Source: Deltaproteobacteria bacterium
GTDB taxonomy: Bacteria; Desulfobacterota; Syntrophia; Syntrophales; JAAYKM01
Direction of reading: 5' to 3'
Assembly (NCBI GenBank): GCA_012522415.1
Contig: JAAYKM010000003.1
Coordinates: 1 to 37,684, forward strand
Length of the DNA: 37,684 bases
The position numbers and the translations under genes were made by a program. The notes below the pieces were generated by a model that worked only from the letters and a program-made list of their open reading frames with translations, had not been told where the DNA came from and did no database searches. Of this stretch, positions 1 to 7,237 are shown piece after piece. Within the stretch, counting starts at the first letter, position 1. Every line of letters starts with the position of its first letter.

Positions 1-599
1 CCTCTACGGGCCATTCCCAATGGATCAGCGGCGATAAATCCCGTCGGTTCGCCCATCAGTTGCGCGCCTTGCACGATGCCGTGCTTGCTGGATCCGGGAC
101 AGTGGCCAAGGATGATCCGATGTTGACCGTTCGACATGTCAAGGGGCGCAACCCCCTGCGGGTCATCATCGATCCTGAATTGGGCATCTCTCCAAACGCT
201 AGGATTCTCCGGGAGCAGGACCAAGCCCGTACATTGCTGATTACGGGGGGCAAGGCTCCTCGTGAAAAACAGGATCAAATCAGGGCGCTGGGCGCTGAAA
301 TCCTGTCCTTGCCTGAGGGAGAAAAGAATATCTTTGACTTAAGAGTTCTTTTTGCCTCCCTGGCGGAACGAAAAATTTCCTCTATTCTGGTGGAGGGCGG
401 CGCGGGGGTGATCACTTCCGTCTTGAAACAGGGACTTGCCAACCGCGTTGTGGCCATTGTCGCTCCAAAAATTTCAGGGGAGGGACTAAACACGGTAGGA
501 AATCTTGGAATCAATGATATGGGCAAGGCTCTCGGGCTTACCTTCGAAAAAATAACCCGCAGCGGTGACGATGTCATCCTTGATGGGAGGATGCGATAA
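1..599 (+). CDS. ribD: RibD C-terminal reductase domain (5' end outside the window)
   Basis: This is the 3' part of the bifunctional riboflavin enzyme RibD. The visible part is the NADPH-dependent reductase domain, which reduces the deaminated pyrimidinone in step three of riboflavin synthesis. The frame is open from base 3 and reads the family segment with QWIS, then DAVLAGSGTV and DDPMLTVR, and later VEGGAGV, the usual reductase signature. Stop is at 597-599. The internal TTG at 60 is not the real start, because conserved family sequence continues upstream of it to the window edge. The deaminase domain is off the window. It is odd that the other rib genes (ribE, ribBA, ribH) lie about 11-13 kb away on the opposite strand with ribD missing from their row. 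Confidence 0.93.
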   Translation, partial: STGHSQWISGDKSRRFAHQLRALHDAVLAGSGTVAKDDPMLTVRHVKGRNPLRVIIDPELGISPNARILREQDQARTLLITGGKAPREKQDQIRALGAEILSLPEGEKNIFDLRVLFASLAERKISSILVEGGAGVITSVLKQGLANRVVAIVAPKISGEGLNTVGNLGINDMGKALGLTFEKITRSGDDVILDGRMR

Positions 600-700
600 A
601 CAAATTCCTTCATCAGCTCTGCCAACCTTACCCCCAGCAACTGGGTCATATTCAAACGGCGTCTTTCCTGATAAGAAAAAATATAACAGGCAGGCAATTC

Positions 701-1103
701 ATGAAACGGAAGAGATTTTCACCGGAACAGATCATCAGGTTTCCCAACGGGGACAGGGCTAAGCAATATCGACCTGTTCCGTAAGTATAGTATTTCCGAG
801 CAGGCATTCTATAACCGGAGGACTCAGTACGGAGATATGTCGATCAGCGATGATGGTAAACTTCGTCATGAGTGTTTGAATGAACGCTGGTTTCTTAATA
901 TGATCGATGCGCAAGAAAAGATTGCCGTATGGAGAGAGGCCTACAGTCAGGAGCGATCTCACAGTTCCCTGCAGAATCTCTCTCCCTGTGAATTTGTCGA
1001 AGAATGTTGCTGGAACCTACAGGACCAAAGGCTCAATACCGAGATGGCTCATCCTTTAGGGCAAGATCAGAGGACCTCAAGGCTCCATGAACGGAAAAAC
1101 TGA
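701..1103 (+). pseudogene. Decayed IS3-family transposase (orfA/orfB remnant)
   Basis: This is a remnant of an IS3-family element, closest to the IS407-like subgroup from memory. The ATG at 701 opens MKRKRFSPEQII, the typical orfA N-terminus. The frame then breaks, and a shifted frame continues with LFRKYSISEQAFYNRR, the orfA helix-turn-helix end, up to about base 836. It then joins directly to GKLRHECLNERWF and AYSQERSHSSLQNLSPCEF, which is the extreme C-terminus of orfB. Most of orfB is gone, including the DDE catalytic residues; even the last-Glu segment is altered to SISDDG. It cannot make a transposase. I could not define terminal inverted repeats. Confidence 0.85.
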
Positions 1104-1517
1104 CTGCACACTGTGGGATTTTCTGAAGCAGCGACGGCAGACGGGATGGTTGCGGGACCTCGCCTGACAGGCCTCTAAGTCTATATAATAATGATGGATT
1201 TCACACCACCTAAATTTTATGTTCTCCCCCGATTCGGGCGGGGTTTCCTGCGTTCCCCGAGTTATTTTCCGTCCTGATTGACGCATCGGATCGCTCCATG
1301 TGCCCAAACAAAGGGAGCTGTCTGTCCTTTTAGAATCTCTCCAACAAAACCGGCCTGTTTGTCAACGAGAGCCGCATCGTTCAACTCCCAGCCGATGCCG
1401 CCCAATTTATAATGGTCGTTCAGATATCTCGGGATAACCGTAAAACCATTGCAGACACAACTCTCTAAAAAAGAAAAGCCCCACAAACGGCGTGGGGCTT
1501 TTCGCACCTGCTTGATA
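1104..1517. other. Gap with a coding-like fragment and a terminator
   Basis: This 414-base stretch lies between the IS remnant and the VOC gene. On the minus strand, about 1455 down to 1262, a frame reads smoothly with plausible codon use (for example YLNDHYKLGGIGWELNDAAL, ending in VNQDGK and a TAA). It has no start or ribosome site of its own and its upstream end runs into the terminator hairpin, so it may be the cut 3' end of a lost gene. I do not recognise the family. A GC-rich inverted repeat sits near 1228-1246. Nothing else is evident. Confidence 0.35.
1466..1503 (-). terminator. Rho-independent terminator after the VOC gene
   Basis: A perfect stem AAAAGCCCCAC / GTGGGGCTTTT with a 7-base loop lies 15 bases beyond the VOC stop codon. 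On the minus strand the stem is followed by a T-rich run, as expected for the end of the SDR-bamA-VOC transcript. Confidence 0.85.
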
Positions 1518-2048
1518 TTATTGTCCGGGGCTCGGCCTCGACTCTTTCTCGATCACACGCCAGTAAACCCCATGCGTATCTTCCGGATGAACGAACGCCT
1601 GGTGCTTTTTCTGTGACCGCCAGTATCGTACTTCTCGGCCCTCTCCTGTTCGCTCCGGGAGAACCTTTGCGCCATTGCTCTTCAGCGCATTGACCGCATC
1701 ACTGACGCTTGCGACATTCAGGCCCAGTAACTGCACCCCAAATTCGTAGTCTTCCCGTTCCCGAACGGGCTTTTCTTTACGCGACCAGCGCGTTTCCCCG
1801 CCCTTGCCGGAAAGAACCACCTTACCTTCGCAATCCAGAAGTTCGTACCATTCATCGCCGCCTTCCATCAGTTCCACGATCGTCTGTCCCACAGAAAAGC
1901 AGGACACATTGATTTGGAAGTCATGGTCGGTGTACCGTTCCACGACTTCCCAGCCAAAGAGCCGACAGTAGTCTTCCTCGGCTTTGACCACATCGAAAAC
2001 GGCAATGCTGATCCGGTCAATAAAACCGGCCTCGACTTTATCACTCAC
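1518..2048 (-). CDS. VOC-superfamily protein (methylmalonyl-CoA epimerase-like)
   Basis: A 176-residue protein of the vicinal-oxygen-chelate (glyoxalase/epimerase) superfamily, built of two beta-alpha-beta-beta-beta modules. The first opens at FIDRISIAVFDV and the second around FGVQLLGLNVASVSDAVNAL, ending FVHPEDTHGVYWRVIE. In methylmalonyl-CoA epimerase the first metal ligand is a His in this opening strand; here residue 12 is Arg, while the later HP histidine and terminal Glu remain. Metal-dependent epimerase activity is therefore uncertain. It starts with GTG, preceded by GAGGT, 14 bases after the bamA stop, so it is almost surely co-transcribed with bamA. By context it should act on, or bind, a CoA intermediate of ring cleavage; that role is inference. 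Confidence 0.8.
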   Translation of the reverse strand: MSDKVEAGFIDRISIAVFDVVKAEEDYCRLFGWEVVERYTDHDFQINVSCFSVGQTIVELMEGGDEWYELLDCEGKVVLSGKGGETRWSRKEKPVREREDYEFGVQLLGLNVASVSDAVNALKSNGAKVLPERTGEGREVRYWRSQKKHQAFVHPEDTHGVYWRVIEKESRPSPGQ

Positions 2049-2062
2049 CAGAGAACGACCTC

Positions 2063-3196
2063 TTACTTCTTCGGCTTGGCCAGAACCTTCTCCGCCAACT
2101 CTTCTCCATAGATGTGGCCAAGGGAAATCTGGCGCCGCAGTTCGAGGAAATCCACCGTGCTGGAACCGGTCTTTGCTTGCGTATTGAAAGCGTTGAAGCC
2201 CATCCAGGCATCACCGTTCATGTTCGCACCGAGCCAGTATCTTGCATGAGTCTTCGTCGTATCCCAGAAGAATCTCTTCTTCAGGCGGATCGTCTCAACC
2301 GCCTTCATCAGGCACATGGGGAAGGTATTCGTCAAAGTCCAGATCATGCCGTTGATGTGGTTGTCCAGAAGCGTGAAATCCGTAGCCAGGGTTTTCAGGT
2401 AATCGTTGCCCTCTTTCAGGGCCGCACCGCTTTTCATTTCACCATAGACGATTTCCCCGTTGTCCACATACTTGTCCGTGATGACGCGGGGGTCGCGGAC
2501 CCAGTTGCCGTCCTTGTCCTTTTTCACCGGCAGAGCCTTGCCTATCAACCCCAGGCGCTCCATTTTATAGGAACTGTAAGGAATGTTCGAAACACAGTTC
2601 CACAAGGCGTGCTCCATGGAAAGATTCCAGGGCAGGAAGTCCGTGGACCCGCCATCGGGTGAGGAGCCCGCACGGGTACCGACCTGTCCGAAGACCGCCG
2701 TGTCAGCGGAGATATTGATATCACAGGCCTGACCGATTTCCTGTCCACCCCCAATCCGCATCCCGTTGACGCGGCAGATCGTGGGAACACCGCAACTCAA
2801 TATGGCATCGACCATTGCCCCGAACAGATAGATATAATCGGAATAGTCTTTTGGACGGCGTGTGTAATACTCTGCGTATTCCTTGGTGTTACCGCCGGTG
2901 CAAAAGGCCCGGTCGCCAACGCCCGTAAAGACGGCCGCTACGATTGACTTGTCCATGGAAGCCTTGTGGAAGCCTGCAATAACGCCCTTTACCATGTCCG
3001 TTGTGTAGGAATTGTACTGCGCAGGGTTATTCAAGGTGATTCGTGCCGTGTAAAGCCCTTCCACCGCATTCCCCTTGGGATCGAGAAGAGGTGCCTTCTC
3101 GTAAATCGTGGAGGGCGCTTCGGCCCGGTTAAACCGGTCGTCAAACAGATTATGATCCTTCAAAACATTGTCTCTTTCCAACCAATCTAGTGCCAT
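2063..3196 (-). CDS. bamA: BamA-type 6-oxocyclohex-1-ene-1-carbonyl-CoA hydrolase
   Basis: A 377-residue crotonase-fold enzyme of the BamA/Oah family, which hydrolytically opens the ring of 6-oxocyclohex-1-enecarbonyl-CoA to 3-hydroxypimelyl-CoA in anaerobic benzoyl-CoA degradation. Family signatures visible are YNSYTTDMVKGVI (residues 61-73), FTGVGDRAFCTGGNTKEYAEYY (from about 90), the glycine-rich oxyanion-hole segment RVNGMRIGGGQEIG (142-155) and DGGSTDFLP. Length fits the family, which is longer than ordinary enoyl-CoA hydratases (about 260). The segment FGQVGTRAGSS differs from the FGQAGP-type sequence I remember for canonical BamA, so this could be a divergent paralogue with an alicyclic or modified substrate. 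The start ATG has AAGGGG upstream. Confidence 0.88.
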   Translation of the reverse strand: MALDWLERDNVLKDHNLFDDRFNRAEAPSTIYEKAPLLDPKGNAVEGLYTARITLNNPAQYNSYTTDMVKGVIAGFHKASMDKSIVAAVFTGVGDRAFCTGGNTKEYAEYYTRRPKDYSDYIYLFGAMVDAILSCGVPTICRVNGMRIGGGQEIGQACDINISADTAVFGQVGTRAGSSPDGGSTDFLPWNLSMEHALWNCVSNIPYSSYKMERLGLIGKALPVKKDKDGNWVRDPRVITDKYVDNGEIVYGEMKSGAALKEGNDYLKTLATDFTLLDNHINGMIWTLTNTFPMCLMKAVETIRLKKRFFWDTTKTHARYWLGANMNGDAWMGFNAFNTQAKTGSSTVDFLELRRQISLGHIYGEELAEKVLAKPKK

Positions 3197-3325
3197 AATT
3201 CTTACCCCTTTCTTTTCTGTAGTTCTTGATGAAAAAGCTTGACGGCCTCGAAAACTGAGGTCCGCCGAGCATTCATTCTCCTGGCGTTCAATCCCGAATC
3301 CGTTACCGCCTCATTGTTTATCGGA

Positions 3326-3344
3326 AAACGCGGGGATATCCCGC
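3326..3344 (-). terminator. Weak hairpin between the SDR gene and bamA
   Basis: On the minus strand a GCGGG-ATATC-CCCGC hairpin followed by GTTTTCC begins 5 bases past the SDR stop. The short T run makes it at best a partial terminator or an mRNA-stabilising hairpin between SDR and bamA. Confidence 0.35.
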
Positions 3345-3349
3345 AACGG

Positions 3350-4105
3350 CTAAGTCATGCCGTAACCGCCATCCACGCAAAGCAGCTGGCCGGTTATGTA
3401 GCTTGAATCGTCTGAAGCAAAAAAGACAAACGGCCTCGCCACTTCCTCCGGCTCCGCGAAACGGCCCAGAAGGATGCGTCCCGCATAAATGTCCTTAAGC
3501 TTGGGATCCGTTGTGATCTTCTCGGTCATATCCGTGCTCACGATGCCCAGGGAAATAACATTACAGGTGACCCCAATACCAGCGAGTTCCCTTGCCACAG
3601 ACTTGGTGAAGGAAACGATACCGCCTTTGGCCGCGCTGTATTGAACCTGACCTTTCGTCCCGACAATGCCTGCCACGGAGGTAACGTTGACGATCCGGCC
3701 GTAATTTTGCCCCTTGAAATACTTGTAAGCCGCCTGGATGAGAAGAAAAGGGCCTTTCATGTGGATATCCACGATGTCGTCCCACTGTTCTTCCGTCATC
3801 TTGTGCAGCATGGCCGGGCTGGTCGTACCGGCATTATTGATGAGAATATGAACGGCGCCGAACGCATCGACGGCAGCCTGAACGGTTTTTTCCGCATCGG
3901 CCTTGACCTCGACCTTGCCCTGCACGGCGATAGCCTTGCCGCCCATTTCGGTGATCATTTCAACCACCTCGTTGGCCGTTTTGTGGTTGCCTGCATAATT
4001 CACAACCACATTCGCGCCTTCCCGCGCGAAAGCCAGACTGATTGCCCTGCCTACCCCTCTTCCTCCGCCGGTGACGATAGCGGTCTTCCCTTCCAGTTTG
4101 CCCAT
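3350..4105 (-). CDS. FabG-like short-chain dehydrogenase/reductase
   Basis: A 251-residue classical SDR that oxidises or reduces a 3-hydroxy/3-oxoacyl thioester with NAD(P). Visible features are the dinucleotide motif TGGGRGVG (12-19), NNAG (90-93), and catalytic Ser143, Tyr156 and Lys160 (QYSAAK). The frame extends upstream to 4294, but MGKLEGKTAIVTG is the natural SDR N-terminus and has an AGGGGG ribosome site, so the start is placed at 4105. In this cluster it would fit oxidation of 3-hydroxypimelyl-CoA (BamA product) to 3-oxopimelyl-CoA, or of the ring alcohol before BamA; the choice is inference. The usual BamQ ring-alcohol dehydrogenase belongs to a different, zinc-ADH family. No fabG occurs in the fatty-acid operon, so a FabG role cannot be excluded. 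Confidence 0.87.
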   Translation of the reverse strand: MGKLEGKTAIVTGGGRGVGRAISLAFAREGANVVVNYAGNHKTANEVVEMITEMGGKAIAVQGKVEVKADAEKTVQAAVDAFGAVHILINNAGTTSPAMLHKMTEEQWDDIVDIHMKGPFLLIQAAYKYFKGQNYGRIVNVTSVAGIVGTKGQVQYSAAKGGIVSFTKSVARELAGIGVTCNVISLGIVSTDMTEKITTDPKLKDIYAGRILLGRFAEPEEVARPFVFFASDDSSYITGQLLCVDGGYGMT

Positions 4106-4130
4106 TGGCGCTAACCCCCTGTCTTTTAGT

Positions 4131-4520
4131 CTAGTCAATACCAACCCATTTGATCTGGACAGGCGCCACATACCGGTACCAAATAACAGTCCTCGTATCG
4201 CCTTCCATGGACAAGGTTTCGTAGCAAACAAGAAGGCCCTTGTCAAGCAAATTCTCCCGTCCCCACGGGGGGGCGGCTCCATAAAGGCCGACATATCGGA
4301 ATCTTACACCATTGATCACCTGAATTGGAACGGGCAGGTCGACGAAAGGAAAGCGCCGTGGAAGTCCAGGCGTCAAGACACCAACTTTACAAATTGACAA
4401 GGGAAATAAAGTGTGATAGCGACGCACTCTGGTAACAGACAAGGCACCTTTTTCTAAAAAACTGTGACGGGTCCGGGAAACCTTGATTTTTTCCCATGCT
4501 GACCTTTTACAAGACAGCAA
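4131..4520 (-). CDS. Possible small hypothetical protein upstream of the SDR
   Basis: The C-terminal two thirds of this frame (about 4400 to 4131) reads like coding sequence: it is rich in alternating hydrophobic and aromatic residues (VINGVRFRYVGLYG, VIWYRYVAPVQIKWVGID) and has a natural stop 25 bases before the SDR start. The upstream part is less convincing and would run through the thiolase promoter region. No good ribosome site was found for the first ATG at 4520, and a TTG or GTG start nearer 4400 is possible. I do not recognise the family. It may instead be the tail of a decayed gene. Confidence 0.3.
   Translation of the reverse strand: MLSCKRSAWEKIKVSRTRHSFLEKGALSVTRVRRYHTLFPLSICKVGVLTPGLPRRFPFVDLPVPIQVINGVRFRYVGLYGAAPPWGRENLLDKGLLVCYETLSMEGDTRTVIWYRYVAPVQIKWVGID
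4211..4246 (-). promoter_or_regulatory. Candidate promoter for the SDR-bamA-VOC genes
   Basis: On the minus strand there is a consensus TTGACA (4246-4241), a 17-base spacer and a weak TACGAA -10 (4223-4218). It would give an SDR leader of about 105 bases. It lies inside the possible small ORF above, so the two interpretations compete. Confidence 0.3.
4394..4422 (+). promoter_or_regulatory. Candidate promoter for thiolase-DUF35
   Basis: A perfect TTGACA at 4394-4399 is followed at 15 bases by GATAGC in a TGTGATAGC context. The -10 is poor. It is the only clear -35 in the 438-base divergent region on this strand. No operator repeat was recognised. Confidence 0.3.
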
Positions 4521-4543
4521 AACATTAAATCAGGAGGACAAGT

Positions 4544-5710
4544 ATGAGCAAAGTTGGAATTATTGGCGTGGGGCAAAGTTCGTTCGTGCGCAGCTACCCC
4601 GGTTCCATCAGGGAATTGGCTTTCGAGGCCTATAGCGATGCCATGAAAGACGCGCAGATTACGAACGATCTCATTGACGCAACAGTGATCTGTTCGTCCC
4701 CCGAGTATGACAAGCAAAGATCGCCGGCCGGTGTCGTCGCCGAGTACCTGGGGCTCAATCCGCAACCGACATTTTACGTGGAAACCCTGTGCTCATCAAG
4801 CAGCACGGGCTTAAAACTGGCCTATTCAATGGTCAAATCAGGTCTGCACAGTTGCGTCATGGTGTTGGGTTTCCAGATCATGTCTCAGCTAACCTCCGCG
4901 GAATCCCAGGAAAGAATGGGACGGGGTGCTGATATTCAGTGGGAATCGCCCTTCGGTACCATGATGCCTGCTTACTACGCCCTGCACGCCCGGGCTCATT
5001 TTGCCAAATATGGAACGACGCCCGATGACTTGGCCCTCATCCGCGTCAAGTCCGGCACCTACGGCCAATTGAACGACAGGGCCGTTTACCGGAAAGGGGT
5101 CACGGCGGAAATGTTCGAGGACAAAGACGGTTTCGGAAGCCCCGTTTCCAGCCCGTTGAGACTGGGAGATTGTTGTGCCAACGCCGACGGCAGTTCCTGC
5201 ATTATCGTTGCCAGCGAAGAGAAGGCCAAGGCCCTTTGCAAGAAGCCCGTATGGATTCTGGGAATCGGCGCCGCCTCGGCCCCGGTCAACATGGTGGGCC
5301 GCGACCAGTTCTCCGGCCTGCTCGTGGGCATCGAAGCGGGCAAGGAGGCCTACAAGATGGCGGGCATTTCACCCAAGCACATTGACGTCGCCGAGGTTCA
5401 CGATTGCTTCACCATCGCCGAAATGATGGCAACGGAAAACCTCGGTTTTGCCGAACCGGGCGGTGGAGCCGAGCTGATTCGGTCCAAGGAAACCTACAAG
5501 GAGGGCAGTATCCCGGTCAACGTGGACGGAGGCCTCCTCTCCAAGGGTCATCCCATCGGGGCAACCGGCGGCTCCCAGGTGAGAACCATCGTTCTGCAGC
5601 TGAGAGGCGAGGCGGGAGTCATTCAGGTAAAGGATCCGGTCATCGGCCTGATACACAACATCGGTGGCGTCGGATTGTACGGTAACGTTACTATTTTAGG
5701 GAGAGAATAG
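4544..5710 (+). CDS. SCP-x-type thiolase / acetyl-CoA acetyltransferase
   Basis: A 388-residue thiolase that cleaves (or forms) a 3-oxoacyl-CoA. The nucleophilic Cys83 sits in VETLCSSSS, His286 in EVHDCF and His336 in KGHPIGATGG, the triad of the sterol-carrier-protein-x-type group. A strong AGGAGG lies 6 bases before the ATG. The DUF35 gene follows after 2 bases, the usual pairing for this thiolase class. The best-known case is BbsA/BbsB in anaerobic toluene degradation, where the zinc-finger protein is needed for thiolase activity. Next to bamA the likely substrate is 3-oxopimelyl-CoA, giving glutaryl-CoA and acetyl-CoA; this assignment is inference. Confidence 0.88.
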   Translation: MSKVGIIGVGQSSFVRSYPGSIRELAFEAYSDAMKDAQITNDLIDATVICSSPEYDKQRSPAGVVAEYLGLNPQPTFYVETLCSSSSTGLKLAYSMVKSGLHSCVMVLGFQIMSQLTSAESQERMGRGADIQWESPFGTMMPAYYALHARAHFAKYGTTPDDLALIRVKSGTYGQLNDRAVYRKGVTAEMFEDKDGFGSPVSSPLRLGDCCANADGSSCIIVASEEKAKALCKKPVWILGIGAASAPVNMVGRDQFSGLLVGIEAGKEAYKMAGISPKHIDVAEVHDCFTIAEMMATENLGFAEPGGGAELIRSKETYKEGSIPVNVDGGLLSKGHPIGATGGSQVRTIVLQLRGEAGVIQVKDPVIGLIHNIGGVGLYGNVTILGRE

Positions 5711-5712
5711 CC

Positions 5713-6150
5713 ATGGCGAAAAAAGAAATCGACCGTCGTTTTGATAAATTCGGCACCGTGAGTTTCATGGGTGTCTCCAAAACCAATGATTTTATAGACC
5801 ACCTCGAACAGGGGAAAGTGATGGGGACCCGTTGCAAAGTCTGCGGTAAAACCTTCTTTCCTCCTCGGGCAGACTGTTTCCACTCCCTTGCAAGCGACAT
5901 GGAGTGGTTTGAAGTGGCGGGTACGGGCACGCTTCTGACCTTCAGCACACTGCGCTACGCGCCGGTGGGCTTTGAAGAGGACCTGCCCTACACGATTGCC
6001 GTTGTCGATTACGGGGCCTACAAGGTATTCGGCCGTATCGATAAATCCATTGCCTCTGCTGATGACGAACTGAAGGTGGGGATGAGCATGAAAGTCGTTG
6101 CCGGCAAAACCGCCAATGACCAGTTGACCTATTTCTTCCAGAAGGCATAA
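5713..6150 (+). CDS. OB-fold / zinc-ribbon (DUF35) thiolase partner
   Basis: A 145-residue protein of the DUF35 family: an N-terminal rubredoxin-like zinc ribbon (Cys41, Cys44 in CKVCG and Cys55 in PRADCFHS) and a C-terminal OB-fold domain (about 65-145) that binds acyl-CoA. In most relatives the second half of the ribbon is CxxC; here the fourth Cys is missing and His57 may stand in, so metal binding could be altered or lost. The gene begins 2 bases after the thiolase stop and ends just before a strong terminator, so the two form a bicistron. By analogy with BbsA it should form a complex with the thiolase and channel or stabilise the acyl-CoA. Confidence 0.85.
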   Translation: MAKKEIDRRFDKFGTVSFMGVSKTNDFIDHLEQGKVMGTRCKVCGKTFFPPRADCFHSLASDMEWFEVAGTGTLLTFSTLRYAPVGFEEDLPYTIAVVDYGAYKVFGRIDKSIASADDELKVGMSMKVVAGKTANDQLTYFFQKA

Positions 6151-6197
6151 CAGGGACAGCAACCGTTTTGGGAAACAGTATATTTTGAATCACAATC

Positions 6198-6238
6198 GAG
6201 GTTAGGGGAACAGGCCACTTCCCCTGACCTCTTTTTTT
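6198..6238 (+). terminator. Rho-independent terminator after thiolase-DUF35
   Basis: A 13-bp stem starting GAGGTTAGGGGAA, an 8-base loop, the complementary arm with one mismatched pair, then seven Ts (6232-6238). It closes the thiolase-DUF35 unit. Confidence 0.92.
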
Positions 6239-6257
6239 ATCCATGGTAAGTTGACTC

Positions 6258-6284
6258 TTGACAAAACCGGCGAATTCATATAGG
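6258..6284 (+). promoter_or_regulatory. Candidate promoter of rpsT
   Basis: TTGACA (6258-6263) and TATAGG (6279-6284) with a short 15-base spacer lie between the terminator and rpsT. A TTGACT a few bases upstream offers an alternative -35. Confidence 0.5.
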
Positions 6285-6333
6285 GATAGCGCCTCGCCGT
6301 TTCGGAGAGAGAATCAGGAAGGAGGAACGTTTT

Positions 6334-6606
6334 TTGGCTACCCATAAATCAGCGGAAAAGAGGAGCAGGCAGGCGGAAAGGCGACGGAACAGGAATGTGG
6401 CGATTAAGTCCAAAGTAAGAACATATATCAAAAAAGTGGTGAGTGCTTTAGAAAACAAGGATAACGAAGCCGCGTCTGGCTTTCTGGCCGATGCAATTCC
6501 GCAAATCGCCAAGGCGGCATCGAAAGGGGTCCTTCACAGAAGGAATGCATCCCGCAAAATTTCGCGCCTGACAAAAAAGATGAACAACCTGACCGCGGAG
6601 GCGTGA
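6334..6606 (+). CDS. rpsT: 30S ribosomal protein S20
   Basis: A 90-residue, strongly basic, helical protein with the S20 pattern: ATHKSAEKRSRQAERRRNRN at the N-terminus, KSKVRTYIKK in the middle and KGVLHRRNASRKISRL near the end. It binds 16S rRNA in the small subunit. The start is TTG, preceded by GGAAGGAGG; a non-ATG start on rpsT is known from other bacteria and is linked to autoregulation there. It is transcribed alone, from its own promoter after a terminator. Its stop codon directly abuts the stop codon of convergent lptE with no base between. Confidence 0.95.
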   Translation: MATHKSAEKRSRQAERRRNRNVAIKSKVRTYIKKVVSALENKDNEAASGFLADAIPQIAKAASKGVLHRRNASRKISRLTKKMNNLTAEA

Positions 6607-7122
6607 TTAAAAATCCGCAATCATCAATCGATACGCCCTCTCAGCCATGTCTTGTGACAGCTTGATGAGGGCTTCCCTTTTCCCGGTCCTTACCGCATCC
6701 CGAACCAGATAATCTTCAGCCCCGGAGAAATTCCGATCTTCCCAGAGGGTCCGCCCCGTCTCCCGATCTTCGAAGACGATCTGCACACTCAGATTGATCC
6801 TTTCCTCCATCCCCAAGTCCGTTTCTTCATACGCCGTATAGCGCGTCGAAATTCTCAGGATCCTGCCGCTTACAACCGCATCGGCATCCGCCTCTTCACC
6901 CACCACCTGGAAAATATTACTACGGACAAACTGATCAATCATGGCATTGCGAAAAATATTTTCCAGGTAGGCTTCGTCGGTTCTGTTGAGAAAGTTGCCC
7001 ACGTAAATCTTGCGGATTCCATCCAGGGACCCGGATACCTCACTGAAATGGTAGCCACAGCCCCCCAGGAGCAAAGCAAGAATCACAACCGCCAGCCACC
7101 TCCATGCGCTTGTTTTTTTCAT
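6607..7122 (-). CDS. lptE: LPS-assembly lipoprotein LptE
   Basis: A 171-residue outer-membrane lipoprotein with the LptE/RlpB pattern: signal peptide, lipobox LLLGGC followed by GYHF, then VGNFLNRTDEAYLENIF and the VSG and SVQIVFED segments typical of the family. It plugs and assists LptD in lipopolysaccharide delivery to the cell surface, so the cell has an outer membrane. I set the start at 7122 because it puts a normal signal peptide before the lipobox. The frame is open to an ATG at 7227 with a modest AGGT site, which would add 35 polar residues. It is the last gene of the long minus-strand row and converges on rpsT without spacing. Confidence 0.85.
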   Translation of the reverse strand: MKKTSAWRWLAVVILALLLGGCGYHFSEVSGSLDGIRKIYVGNFLNRTDEAYLENIFRNAMIDQFVRSNIFQVVGEEADADAVVSGRILRISTRYTAYEETDLGMEERINLSVQIVFEDRETGRTLWEDRNFSGAEDYLVRDAVRTGKREALIKLSQDMAERAYRLMIADF

Positions 7123-7237
7123 GAAAACCAACGGTTCCATCCCTGAGTAAACCGGCTTTTTCCCAGTCTTTTTATCCCGGTCTATTCTCATGACTTCCTT
7201 GATTCTCACTCTCTTCTTTTCAGCCATAACATTCTAC

